From CAVSWT01 sp963731745 (GTDB taxonomy: Bacteria; Bacteroidota; Ignavibacteria; Ignavibacteriales; Ignavibacteriaceae), in assembly GCA_963731745.1 (NCBI GenBank), contig CAVSWT010000010.1, positions 186,001 through 250,000 on the forward strand: DNA of 64,000 nt, given 5' to 3'. Within the stretch, counting starts at the first letter, position 1. Each line of letters starts with the position of its first letter. The notes under the pieces were generated by a model, which worked only from the letters and a program-made list of their open reading frames with translations, had not been told where the DNA came from and searched no databases. Shown piece by piece: positions 27,911-37,068 of this stretch. Made by a program: the position numbers and the translations under genes.

Positions 27911-28926
27911 ATGAAATTAATTTCTTATCTGGAACAATTTAAAGAACGACTTGGAATTTACCATGACGGTATTGTTTATGATCTAAGACAAAGTGCATCT
28001 GAAATTAATATTGAACTACCTTCAACAATGAGAAATTTTTTGCGAGGCGAAGATTCATTCATGAACGAAGCTAAGAAAGTTAATGAACAAATTATTGCTG
28101 GTAAAATCATATCTAAAGTTGATCAGAAAGGTATTAAGCTTATTGCACCAATTCCAAGGCCTACTTCATGCAGAGATGGTTATGCTTTTAGACAACATGT
28201 ATTAACCGCAAGAAGGAATCGTGGTGTTGCTATGATTCCTGAATTCGATCAATTCCCGGTTTTTTATTTTACAAATCACAACGCAATATTTGGTGAAGGT
28301 GAAATCATTGTAGAAAATGACCATCTTGAGCGGCTTGATTTTGAATTAGAAGCGGCAATAGTTATTGGGAAAAAAGGCAAAAACATTCCGGCAAGCGAAG
28401 CTGATAATTACATCGCCGGTTACATGATTATGAATGACCTTTCGGCGAGAAAATTGCAAATGGAAGAAATGAAGTTAAGCCTTGGCCCTGCTAAAGGAAA
28501 AGATTTTGCAACTGTAATTGGTCCGTGGTTGTTACTCCAGATGAACTGGAGAAATTTAAATTAGAAACTTCGGACGGTAATAAATATGATTTATCTATGT
28601 ACGCGTATCATAATGGCAAAAAAGTTTCAGAAGGAAATTTAAAAGATATGAATTGGACATTCGCACAGATTATTGAACGTGCTTCTTATGGAGTTGAACT
28701 GCTTCCGGGAGATGTCATTGGTTCGGGAACAGTTGGTACCGGTTGCTATCTTGAATTAAACGGGACAGCCGCTAATAAAGCCAAAGAAAAAGGAGAGAAT
28801 TTTACACCGACCTGGCTTCAAGCAGGCGATACAATTGAACTTGAAATTAATTGCTTGGGCAAACTATCAAATACAATAAAGAGATCACAAAATACTTATT
28901 CGATTCTTTCGAAAGAAAATAATTAA
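27911..28926 (+). pseudogene. Fumarylacetoacetase-family hydrolase, split by an apparent frameshift
   Basis: Two overlapping frames (27911-28564 and 28525-28926) together form one ~338-residue FAH-family protein. The first part has the family core, including LDFELEAAIVIGKKGKNIP and MNDLSARKLQMEEM plus KGKDFATVIGPW; the second resumes with TPDELEKFKLETSDG and LLPGDVIGSGTVGTG. Adding one T in TGGTTGTT (about 28528-28535) restores ...GPWFVTPDELE..., so a one-base loss is the simplest account. The reaction expected from context is cleavage of fumarylacetoacetate to fumarate and acetoacetate, the last tyrosine-degradation step. If the break were real the pathway would stall at a reactive intermediate, which argues for a sequence error or for another hydrolase elsewhere. 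Confidence 0.8.
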
Positions 28927-28928
28927 AC

Positions 28929-29904
28929 ATGCTGCATTTTATTCCTAAAGAATTACCGGTTCAAAAACTTCATCAATTATTAATCGGCGGAGTGGCTCCG
29001 CGTCCAATAGCATTAGTTTCAACTTTGTCAAAAGACGGAATTCCTAATTTGTCTCCATTTTCTTTCTTCAACGTTTTTGGATCTAATCCTCCTATTTTAG
29101 CTTTTTCTCCTTCAAGAAGAGGACGAGATTCATCATTAAAGGATACTTATCATAACATTGTTGAAACAAAAGAATGTGTTATTCAAACAGTTACTTATCC
29201 TATGGTGGAGCAAATAAGTTTGGCTTCCACACAATTTAAACCTGAATTAAATGAATTTATTAAAAGCGGTTTAACTCCAATGGAATCTGATATTGTTAAG
29301 CCATTTAGGGTGAAAGAATCGCCATTCCAAATGGAATGTAAATTATTAGAAATGAAAAGTTACGGTGAAGGCGGTTCTTCAGCCAATATTGCAATTTGTG
29401 AAGTTTTAAAATTGCATATAGCGGAAGATATATTTGAAGATGGAATAATACACCCTGATTTATTGGATCCGGTTGCAAGAATGTCAGGAAATTTTTACTC
29501 TAGAGCAAGCGGTAAAGCGATTTTTAAAGTAGTACAACCGACAACTAATGATAGGTATAGGATACGATCAACTTCCTCAATACATAAAAGAATCAAATAT
29601 ATATTCTGCAAATAATCTGGCAAAATTTGCAAACATTGAATCTATCCCAACTCAAGTAGAAGTTGAAACTTTTGTGAAAGAAATAAGTGCAGTTCATTTG
29701 GATGATTTTGAATTATCTGAAGAAGCTTTTTTTAGATATCAAAGACATTTTGATTATACTAAAATGTTTAAATCAGCTCTAAATTTATTTCCGGAAAATA
29801 AAAATAAAACAAAATTATTTTTTGAATATACCGCCAAATGCGCTTTGGAAGCAGACAATATAGATTTTGCTTGGAAAGCTGCTCTTCATAGTAATGAAAT
29901 ATAA
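28929..29904 (+). pseudogene. Flavin-reductase-like (FMN-binding split barrel) protein, split by an apparent frameshift
   Basis: The first frame (28929-29615) is a flavin reductase-like domain: GGVAPRPIALVSTLSKDGIP, NLSPFSFFNVFGSNPPILAF and LDPVARMSGNFYSRASG. Its proper C-terminus runs on in the next frame (29548-29904: IGIGYDQLPQYIKESNIYS and a helical tail). A one-base gain near 29545-29556 explains the break. Joined, the protein is about 325 residues. Proteins of this type bind FMN and act as reductases or oxygenase partners. It starts three bases after the FAH-family gene, in the homogentisate operon; its role there is not known to me. Confidence 0.78.
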
Positions 29905-29987
29905 AATTAATTTATCAGCTTAGATAAAATATTTATTCTGTACTTACTTCTAAAAATTTTTAAATTAAATAGAAAAGTGAGTAATCT

Positions 29988-31955
29988 TTGACCAAGCCGC
30001 TCTGGATACCCTCTAAAGAATTAATTGAAAACTCCAATATGTTTTCGTTTATGAAATATGTAGAGAAGTTAGTTGGCAAATCCATTTCAACTTATTCTGA
30101 GCTGTATAACTGGTCAGTAAACAATATAGAAGAATTCTGGAAATCAATATGGATAATTTCAGGAGTTATTTATTCCAAACAATACGATAAAATTCTTTCA
30201 GAAAGAAAAATGCCGGGAGCAAAATGGTTTGAAGGAACCCAATTAAATTTTGCTGAAAATTTATTGAAGTACAGAGATAACAAAATTGCGGTTATAAGTT
30301 ATAGAGAAGATTCACCGAAGATTACATTAACTTATTTAGAACTATTTCAAAATGTTGCGGCCTGTGCTGAAGGGTTAAAAAAGATTGGAGTTAAAAAAGG
30401 AGATCGAATAGCCGGGTTTATTACTAATATCCCTGAAGCAATAATCTCAATGCTTGCAGCAACAAGTATCGGAGCAATTTGGTCATCGTGTTCGCCTGAT
30501 TTTGGATTACAAGGTGTGTTTGATAGGTTCTCTCAAATTGAACCGAAAGTTTTATTTGCAATTGAATCCTATCAATACAATGGTAAAGAAATTAATTGTT
30601 TAGAAAAGATTAAGCAGATAAAGGATAAGATTTCTTCGATAGAAAAAATTATTCTAATACCAAAGTTTAATGATTTTAAATCAACTCACAGTTCTGATTT
30701 CCAAAAAACTGAAATTAAAGATTCTATTCCATTCATGGAATTTATTAGAAATACTTCGAATGAAATTGAATTTGCTCAGTTGCCATTTGATCATCCCGTT
30801 TATATAATGTATTCATCGGGAACAACAGGCAAGCCAAAGTGTATTGTTCATAGTGCAGGCGGCACATTGCTGCAGCATTTTAAAGAATTATCATTGCACA
30901 CAAATTTAAAACGAGATAATATTATAACTTTCTACACAACTTGCGGATGGATGATGTGGAATTGGCTGGTTAGTTCGTTAAATATTGGAGCAACCATTTT
31001 TTTATATGACGGAAGTCCTGCTTATCCTAATATTGATGCTTTATGGAAACTAATTGAAAATGAAAAAATAAATGTCTTCGGTACTAGTCCAAAGTATTTA
31101 AGTATATCTCAAAAATCCGGTTTAATCCCAAAAGAAAAATTCGATCTATCATCATTGACCGCGATACTTTCAACAGGCTCGCCTTTGTCAAAAGAAAACT
31201 TTGAATGGGTCTATTCAGATGTTAAAGGTGACCTGCAGCTATCTTCAATTTCCGGTGGAACGGATATAATTTCGTGTTTCATGCTAGGGAATCCGGTTCT
31301 TCCCGTTTACAGCGGTGAAATACAGTGCAGAGGTTTAGCTATGAAGGTTGAAGCATTTGATGAAGAAGGCAAACCTGTTTTACAGGAAAAAGGTGAATTA
31401 GTATGCACTGAACCATTCCCATCAATGCCAGTTTATTTCTGGAATGATACTAATAACGAAAAATATTTGAATGCTTATTTTAAACATTATCCCAATGTTT
31501 GGCACCACGGAGATTATATTGAAATAACTGAACATGGTGGAATAATAGTTTATGGAAGGTCTGATGCTACGTTAAACCCTGGAGGCGTTCGAATTGGAAC
31601 CGCGGAAATTTATAGAATTGTTGAAAATATTGAAGATGTTTTAGATAGCCTTGTAATTGGACAAAATTGGAAAAATGATATTAGAATTATTTTATTTGTT
31701 GTCTTAAAACCTAATATTAAAATCAATGAAGACTTAAAAACTAAAATTAAAGATCAAATAAAAATTTTGGCAACACCAAGGCATGTTCCAAACAAAATCT
31801 TACAAATAGATGAAGTTCCAAGAACTCTAAATGGCAAAAAAGTTGAGATTGCCGTTACTAAAATTATACACGGAGAAGATGTCAAGAATAAAGAAGCATT
31901 GGCAAATCCCAATTCATTAAATCAGTTTATAAATATAGATGATCTCAATATTTAG
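29988..31955 (+). CDS. Acetoacetyl-CoA synthetase (acetoacetate--CoA ligase)
   Basis: 655 residues from a TTG start (MTKPLWIPSKE). ANL-superfamily acyl-CoA synthetase: an N-terminal ACAS domain, the AMP-binding P-loop MYSSGTTGKPKCIVHSAGG near residue 275, FYTTCGWMMWNWLVSS near 315, GGTDIISCF near 420, YGRSDATLNPGGVRIGTAEI near 522 and the C-terminal catalytic Lys region VPRTLNGKKVEIAV near 615. The GWMMWNW block and the length fit acetoacetyl-CoA synthetase rather than acetyl-CoA synthetase. It activates the acetoacetate released by tyrosine breakdown, so it completes the pathway encoded just upstream. Confidence 0.9.
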   Translation: MTKPLWIPSKELIENSNMFSFMKYVEKLVGKSISTYSELYNWSVNNIEEFWKSIWIISGVIYSKQYDKILSERKMPGAKWFEGTQLNFAENLLKYRDNKIAVISYREDSPKITLTYLELFQNVAACAEGLKKIGVKKGDRIAGFITNIPEAIISMLAATSIGAIWSSCSPDFGLQGVFDRFSQIEPKVLFAIESYQYNGKEINCLEKIKQIKDKISSIEKIILIPKFNDFKSTHSSDFQKTEIKDSIPFMEFIRNTSNEIEFAQLPFDHPVYIMYSSGTTGKPKCIVHSAGGTLLQHFKELSLHTNLKRDNIITFYTTCGWMMWNWLVSSLNIGATIFLYDGSPAYPNIDALWKLIENEKINVFGTSPKYLSISQKSGLIPKEKFDLSSLTAILSTGSPLSKENFEWVYSDVKGDLQLSSISGGTDIISCFMLGNPVLPVYSGEIQCRGLAMKVEAFDEEGKPVLQEKGELVCTEPFPSMPVYFWNDTNNEKYLNAYFKHYPNVWHHGDYIEITEHGGIIVYGRSDATLNPGGVRIGTAEIYRIVENIEDVLDSLVIGQNWKNDIRIILFVVLKPNIKINEDLKTKIKDQIKILATPRHVPNKILQIDEVPRTLNGKKVEIAVTKIIHGEDVKNKEALANPNSLNQFINIDDLNI

Positions 31956-31971
31956 TTTCTGAGGATAACAC

Positions 31972-32775
31972 TTGAAAAAAATATTTTACTGTACATTTAT
32001 ATTAATTCTTTTTAGTGCAAAAATTTCTTCACAAGATTTTAGTCTAAATATTTTTCCAGGTCAAAAATTCTATGAAAAATATTTTGCCGACGCAATTTCT
32101 CATCAACTATCAATATCTAAACATTTAGAATCACGTCAATGGTTCGGAAATATTGGAGTTAATTTTCCATTTGCAAATTTGACTATTCAAAATCAAACTC
32201 TCCAGATATCTATTGCAGCTACTGTTTTTAATACTTTAATAAAAACGCCAGGGCATATTCAGGTTTTTACAGTTGATTATCTAGTTGATTTTTGCTTTGA
32301 TAAAAAAATCACAGATGAATTAACCTCTAGATTTATTTTTGGCCACTTGAGTGCACATTATTCTGATGATGGAATTACGCAATTAAATAATATACCGATT
32401 AGTTATGTGAGAGATTATGTGGGTCTGCATAGTGAATATTCTCTAGATCAGGTCAACGGAAAAATTTATGCAGGGGTTTTCTATAATTACCACAATGAAC
32501 CTGTATTAAATAAGCACTTTACTTTTCAGTTGGGGAGTGATGGGGGGGTAAAACTTTCCACTGAATTATCTGTATATGCAGCTTTAGATCTCAAAATAAA
32601 ATCTGAAGTAAATTATGGAACAACACAAAGCTATCAAATAGGAATTAAGTTTTCATCCGGCGATTATCATTCATTAAGACTGGCTTATACCCATAGACGT
32701 GGTTTTGAAGAAAGAGGCCAGCTATTTAATATTAAAGACATAAAAAATACATTAGGAATATTTATAGATTTATGA
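31972..32775 (+). CDS. Outer-membrane protein, DUF1207-like
   Basis: 267 residues from a TTG start behind a GAGGA ribosome-binding site. A signal peptide ends AKISSQDFS. The chain is made of alternating, barrel-like strands with RFIFGHLSAHYSDDGITQ near residue 122 and LRLAYTHRRGFEERGQLF near 242, resembling DUF1207 envelope proteins. It ends in Leu rather than Phe. It lies 16 bases after the acetoacetyl-CoA synthetase and overlaps the next envelope gene by 4 bases. Function unknown; the DUF assignment is from memory of the pattern and should be treated as tentative. Confidence 0.7.
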   Translation: MKKIFYCTFILILFSAKISSQDFSLNIFPGQKFYEKYFADAISHQLSISKHLESRQWFGNIGVNFPFANLTIQNQTLQISIAATVFNTLIKTPGHIQVFTVDYLVDFCFDKKITDELTSRFIFGHLSAHYSDDGITQLNNIPISYVRDYVGLHSEYSLDQVNGKIYAGVFYNYHNEPVLNKHFTFQLGSDGGVKLSTELSVYAALDLKIKSEVNYGTTQSYQIGIKFSSGDYHSLRLAYTHRRGFEERGQLFNIKDIKNTLGIFIDL

Positions 32776-33641
32776 GATACAAAATGAGAAATATTTTACT
32801 CGTCACTACATTTTTATTTATTTTTGTTTCTCCCATACATTCACAAGAAATTTCAGAAGAATCAACATCAAGTACAATTTTCTCTAAAAAAAATATCTCA
32901 ATAGCTATCATTTCTGGTGTTTACCTTTCTACATTAATTGATTCTTACACCACCTGGTGGAAAGATGATAAACAGCCTTTCAAATTTAGTGATGGTACTC
33001 ATTGGTTTGGAAAAAGTAATGCTTACGGGATTGATAAGTTGGGCCATATGTATACTTCTTATTTCTTTTATAATACACTAAAAAATTTATTTGTTTGGGG
33101 AGACTTTGCCCCAAGCACAGCGACTTGGCTTTCTGGAACATTAACTTTTGGCTTAGCTGTTTTGATTGAGATAGGTGATGGCTTTTCTAAATATGAATTC
33201 GGATTTGAGGATTTGACATTTAATACTATCGGACTAACTTATGGAATATTACAAGATAAGATTCCCTTCTTCCAAAATATTAATATTAAATGGAGTTATT
33301 TTCCAACGGAAGGGTTTACATTTCCGCCCAAATTTTCTGAACATTACGATGGACATATATATTGGTTAACCTTTAACATTCACAATATGTTTGAAAAAAG
33401 TTTAGGAATATTTTGGCCGGAAATTATACAGCCAGCAGTTGGCTATAGTGTTGAAAATATGGCATCGCAAACAGAATTTATTTTCGGCTTGGATTTTAAT
33501 CTACTATCATTATTTAAAACCAAAGATGAAAATGTAAAATTGATAAGTAATACTCTTAATCTTTTCCATATACCACCTTTGCCTGGAGTAAAATTTAATC
33601 CCGATACCAAACCAGATTACAAGATGTTTATAGTTAATTGA
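32772..33641 (+). CDS. DUF2279-family (YfiM-like) envelope protein
   Basis: 289 residues; the ATG at 32784 (MRNILLV...) would give a cleaner signal peptide ending SPIHSQ. The DUF2279 pattern is visible: GIDKLGHMYTSYFFYN near residue 90 and IEIGDGFSKYEFGFEDLTF then NTIGLTYGI around 135-160. The middle holds membrane-like segments. These proteins are predicted periplasmic or outer-membrane lipoproteins of unknown role. It is translationally coupled to the DUF1207-like gene, so the two probably act together at the envelope. Confidence 0.82.
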   Translation: MRYKMRNILLVTTFLFIFVSPIHSQEISEESTSSTIFSKKNISIAIISGVYLSTLIDSYTTWWKDDKQPFKFSDGTHWFGKSNAYGIDKLGHMYTSYFFYNTLKNLFVWGDFAPSTATWLSGTLTFGLAVLIEIGDGFSKYEFGFEDLTFNTIGLTYGILQDKIPFFQNINIKWSYFPTEGFTFPPKFSEHYDGHIYWLTFNIHNMFEKSLGIFWPEIIQPAVGYSVENMASQTEFIFGLDFNLLSLFKTKDENVKLISNTLNLFHIPPLPGVKFNPDTKPDYKMFIVN

Positions 33642-33699
33642 AAAATATTTTTTTATTTATCCCCAGTGATTATATTTACTTTCAAACTTAAAATTTCAA

Positions 33700-34047
33700 A
33701 TGAATTTTTTAATTGAAAATATTAATGAAATCAAAATTATAACAATTGCGTTAAAACGCGCTACTATCGGTTTTGCTGATGAATTTAAATCAATATTAAT
33801 AAGTGAAATTGACAAAGGAGAGAAAAAAATCATTATTGATTTGGATGATTGTGAATTTATGGATAGTGTATTTTTTGGCGCATTGGTGACGGGGTTAAAA
33901 GATATCATCCGTGTTAAAGGGGAAATTAAAATTTGCAGTTCAATGTCCGATGCTAAAAGAATGCTTGAGCATACTAGGGCTACTCGAGTATTTGATATAT
34001 ACGATAGTAGGGAAGAGGCGTTAAAAAGTTTTAAAGACGCTCGATAG
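33700..34047 (+). CDS. STAS-domain protein (anti-sigma factor antagonist-like)
   Basis: 115 residues, a single STAS domain: KKIIIDLDDCEFMDSVFFGA with the usual phosphorylatable Ser at about position 56, then RVKGEIKICSSMSD and a final helix TRATRVFDIYDSREEALKSF. In partner-switching systems a kinase/anti-sigma protein phosphorylates this Ser and a phosphatase removes it. No kinase or phosphatase gene is next to it, so it is a lone component here. It converges with the UroD-family gene, 21 bases apart. Confidence 0.88.
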   Translation: MNFLIENINEIKIITIALKRATIGFADEFKSILISEIDKGEKKIIIDLDDCEFMDSVFFGALVTGLKDIIRVKGEIKICSSMSDAKRMLEHTRATRVFDIYDSREEALKSFKDAR

Positions 34048-34068
34048 TATTTATTTCAGATATAGTTA

Positions 34069-35244
34069 TTAATATCTGCCGTATTTTTCAGCTAGTTGAA
34101 TCAATACCTCAATGTTTTTAGGAGGAGTAGTCGGAGCGATTGAACAAGCTGTGCTTAAAATATAACTCCCATTTAATTTACCAATCTCTAATCTGTGTTT
34201 AACATCTTGTTCAATTTCCTCAATTGAACCATTTAACATTATATTAACGGGATCAATATTACCTTTTATGAAAGCTTTGCCATCCAAATATTTCTTTGCC
34301 TCATTAAGGTCTATCGTTCCTAACGGGGGCGGATCCAAAGTATCGATGCCGTTTGTTCCGGTTTCTAACATTAAATCCAATCTGTCACCAATACTTCCGC
34401 AAGTATGCGTATAAATAGGTAAATCAAATTCAGATTTTACTGCTTTGATAAATTTTGATTCATATGGAAGTACGAATTCTTTGTAATGTTCTTTAGAGAT
34501 AAATCCAGCACCAGCAAAGGCGGAGGAAATTAATAACGCATCAACGCCAGCTTTTGCATGAATTTTGGCAAGTTCAATAGAGCCGGCCGTAAGTCGTTCT
34601 AAAATTAATTTAACTTTTTCAGGATCCATCATTATAGCGATTAAGGCATTTTCATAATTTAACAATTCGAGTAATTGTGACCAGGGTGAAAATAATTCCG
34701 AATGAATAGAAATATCATTTTGAGCTTTTTGTTTTACAAATTTAATAGTATCTGAAATATAATCCGGGAATCCGTTTGCTGAATCTTCAAAGTAATTTAC
34801 AGAAGTCCATTGATACGGATAAGTAATTCCATGAATGTCCCATGGATCTACATAGAATAATTTTTCCGGATCAACTACATCAATTGATGGATAATAAATA
34901 CTTCCATCATTCTGATAATAATGTGGATTGTCATCTTTTGGTATTTTGGTGAAACATCCATTTTCCCAATGAATTACAACTTCATCATTAATTCTTTCAA
35001 TCTTTTTAATTTGATTTTTTATATCTGGCGGCCTGCCCGGAAGGTTAATTAATATTCCATCAAAAGAATATCTTTGCTGAAGGGAAACTAATGCTTCTGC
35101 AAATCCCTCGGATGTAAGCCAAATATCGATAGGATCAACACCGGAGTAAAGGAAATAATGGCCTAATGAAAGCTGGCACATAACCGGAACCCGATCCGGT
35201 ACTCCTAAGCTCATTGCAGTTTTTATTCGTTCATTAGATGTCAT
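34069..35244 (-). CDS. Uroporphyrinogen decarboxylase-family protein, MtaA-like zinc methyltransferase type
   Basis: 391 residues with the UroD-type TIM barrel. The Zn-binding pattern of methylcobamide:thiol methyltransferases (His-x-Cys ... Cys) is visible: THTCGSIGDRLDLMLETG near residue 285 and LSTACSIAPTTPPKNIEVLI near 365. The substrate-binding N-terminus of true HemE is not seen (VPVMCQLSLGHYFLYSG occupies the place). Such proteins transfer methyl groups from corrinoids to thiols or serve in demethylation of methoxylated compounds. No corrinoid protein gene is adjacent, so the substrate is open. Same strand as the sulfur block but 65 bases downstream of it. Confidence 0.83.
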   Translation of the reverse strand: MTSNERIKTAMSLGVPDRVPVMCQLSLGHYFLYSGVDPIDIWLTSEGFAEALVSLQQRYSFDGILINLPGRPPDIKNQIKKIERINDEVVIHWENGCFTKIPKDDNPHYYQNDGSIYYPSIDVVDPEKLFYVDPWDIHGITYPYQWTSVNYFEDSANGFPDYISDTIKFVKQKAQNDISIHSELFSPWSQLLELLNYENALIAIMMDPEKVKLILERLTAGSIELAKIHAKAGVDALLISSAFAGAGFISKEHYKEFVLPYESKFIKAVKSEFDLPIYTHTCGSIGDRLDLMLETGTNGIDTLDPPPLGTIDLNEAKKYLDGKAFIKGNIDPVNIMLNGSIEEIEQDVKHRLEIGKLNGSYILSTACSIAPTTPPKNIEVLIQLAEKYGRY

Positions 35245-35308
35245 AATTTAGAAGTAGATAATCAATTTAAAATATTTTTAGTATTCAAATTAACTGATGC
35301 AAAATTTA

Positions 35309-36499
35309 TTAACAGCCTCCGATAACCCTTTTGGATTCTTTTCTAGGAACGACTTTGTTTTTATTTTTCTCAATTAATTCAGGTATTACTTTGCTTGCTT
35401 TTTCCTTAAAACGATATTCATCAGCTTCATGTTTAGTCGTTGCGTTTCCAGGGTTTTTGAAATCAAGAATTTCTTTTTTGAAATTATCGAATCCGCCTTT
35501 TAGAACGGCTGAATTTTCATAACCTAGTTTATAAGCAATGGCAGCAGCCTTTTTAGCGGTTAACTCATCAGAAGCTATAAAAATATTTTGTTTATCTTTT
35601 GCGGCTAATATTTTATCAGCGAATTTTTCAAATAGATTATCAACGGTAAACGAGTAAGATTTTGGAAGATTTAATTTTTTAAATTCTTCAGGGCTACGAA
35701 CATCGATGATTTGAATTTTTTGATCATTTTCCATAATCCGGAAAGCCAGTTCATCGGCTGTCATCATTTTTATATTTAAAGAATTAACATAAGCTATATC
35801 TTCGACTTCTTGTTTATAACTTTCCCTAACATCAGGCATAAAGAAAGCTGTGAATCCAAAAATAATTGCAATGCTGGTTAAGCCAAGATAAAGCTTACCG
35901 ACTTTAAATTCCGGATTGACTTTGCCATTAACCTTATTTTCAATAAGGGTTGTTATCCAAAATGCACCAATTGCAACTGCGATTAAAAGAAATGCAAATA
36001 AGCCTTGAGACATTCCTAAAGAATCAAAAATTCTTACAAATCCCCATGGCTGTGCCTTATATAAATTTTCAAAAAGAGGATATCCTTCTGCAAAAATCAG
36101 GACGCCTAAAAATGATCCGGCTATAAAAACCATAGCATCTATTTTTCCAATAGCTGCTGCACAGAAACTTGTACCAGGACAAAATCCGCCCACTACAAAT
36201 CCCAGTCCCATAATTAGTCCGCCTATAATTGCAGAGTACAAAAATGTAGGATTAATATAAATTAAATTTATATCAAGCAAACCGAAATGGCTAAACGCAA
36301 TTACTCCCAGCATAGCCGTTACTCCGGCTGTAAAAAAGACTCTGAGCACTGTAAAATCATAGCCATAAAAAAGTCCAACTAATTTTTTTGATGTTGAAAA
36401 ACCCGCTTGTTCCAGAATAAACCCAAAAGCTATTCCGATAAAGAAGGCTACAACAAAATTAAGTTCATTTCCAATTATATCTGGAACTAATGGTCCCAT
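35309..36499 (-). CDS. YeeE/YedE-type transporter with C-terminal rhodanese-like domain
   Basis: 396 residues. The N-terminal ~240 residues are multi-pass membrane segments with the YeeE/YedE signature VGGFCPGTSFCAAAIGKIDA near residue 105; family members import thiosulfate or related sulfur compounds through conserved cysteines. A periplasmic or cytoplasmic rhodanese-like domain follows (about 245-345, IIDVRSPEEFKKLNLP), but its active-site loop reads IFIASDELTAKKAA, lacking the catalytic Cys. The extreme C-terminus is KRVIGGC, a lone terminal Cys. It is the last gene of the sulfur block downstream of a second YeeE-like gene, the cytochrome b and the octaheme cytochrome. Confidence 0.88.
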   Translation of the reverse strand: MGPLVPDIIGNELNFVVAFFIGIAFGFILEQAGFSTSKKLVGLFYGYDFTVLRVFFTAGVTAMLGVIAFSHFGLLDINLIYINPTFLYSAIIGGLIMGLGFVVGGFCPGTSFCAAAIGKIDAMVFIAGSFLGVLIFAEGYPLFENLYKAQPWGFVRIFDSLGMSQGLFAFLLIAVAIGAFWITTLIENKVNGKVNPEFKVGKLYLGLTSIAIIFGFTAFFMPDVRESYKQEVEDIAYVNSLNIKMMTADELAFRIMENDQKIQIIDVRSPEEFKKLNLPKSYSFTVDNLFEKFADKILAAKDKQNIFIASDELTAKKAAAIAYKLGYENSAVLKGGFDNFKKEILDFKNPGNATTKHEADEYRFKEKASKVIPELIEKNKNKVVPRKESKRVIGGC

Positions 36500-36555
36500 T
36501 TTAAATTTCCTTTCCCTTTGTAGGAGTTTGATAAATCAAATACATAAAGATAATT

Positions 36556-37068
36556 TTATATCCAAAGTTTTCTAAAAAAGTAAGCAAACATATATGCCCC
36601 GCCAAAAATTGCAAGCATGGTTATAATACCGCCGGTTGACAGTACTGCCATTCCGCTTAAAGCAGCCCCGCTGGTGCAGCCTCTTCCTAGCTGTGCTCCA
36701 AACCCAAATAGGAGGCCACCGAATAAGGCTCCGGCAACTCTTGTTTGAGATTTAATTTTTTGTGATTTCTCTAATGTAAAATTTAATCTGTCTGAAATTA
36801 ATCCGGATGCAAAAGCTCCAACTAATAACCCAAGCATTTCAAATACCAGCCAATTTTTAAGCGGATTATTATTATGCTCAGTCAAATACTCTTTGTAAAA
36901 TTTAGTAGATTCTGTATGTGAAGGCATAACTGTTTCAACGGCTGCTACTACACCGCTTTTCACTGCTCCACTAGCACCTAAGCCCCTACCCGTAATATAT
37001 ATTGTGGCGAGTAAAAGTATTCCAAGAAAAAATCCAGCTAAATAAGGATTCATATATTTTGATTTCAT
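36556..37068 (-). CDS. YeeE/YedE-family membrane protein (short form)
   Basis: 170 residues with about four membrane segments. The family Cys motif is LGRGCTSGAALSGMAVLSTG near residue 125. Short YeeE/YedE proteins are half-size units that pair with a second one, here probably the 396-residue protein encoded 56 bases downstream. Expected function is passage of a sulfur compound such as thiosulfate across the inner membrane. The gene overlaps the cytochrome b gene by 4 bases, tying sulfur transport to the redox pair. Confidence 0.88.
   Translation of the reverse strand: MKSKYMNPYLAGFFLGILLLATIYITGRGLGASGAVKSGVVAAVETVMPSHTESTKFYKEYLTEHNNNPLKNWLVFEMLGLLVGAFASGLISDRLNFTLEKSQKIKSQTRVAGALFGGLLFGFGAQLGRGCTSGAALSGMAVLSTGGIITMLAIFGGAYMFAYFFRKLWI

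Noticed and set aside
34057..34078. CAGATAT/ATATCTG hairpin between the convergent STAS and UroD-family genes
   Set aside because: Only 7 A/T-rich pairs, overlaps a stop codon, and there is no T-run on either strand; too weak to call a terminator.
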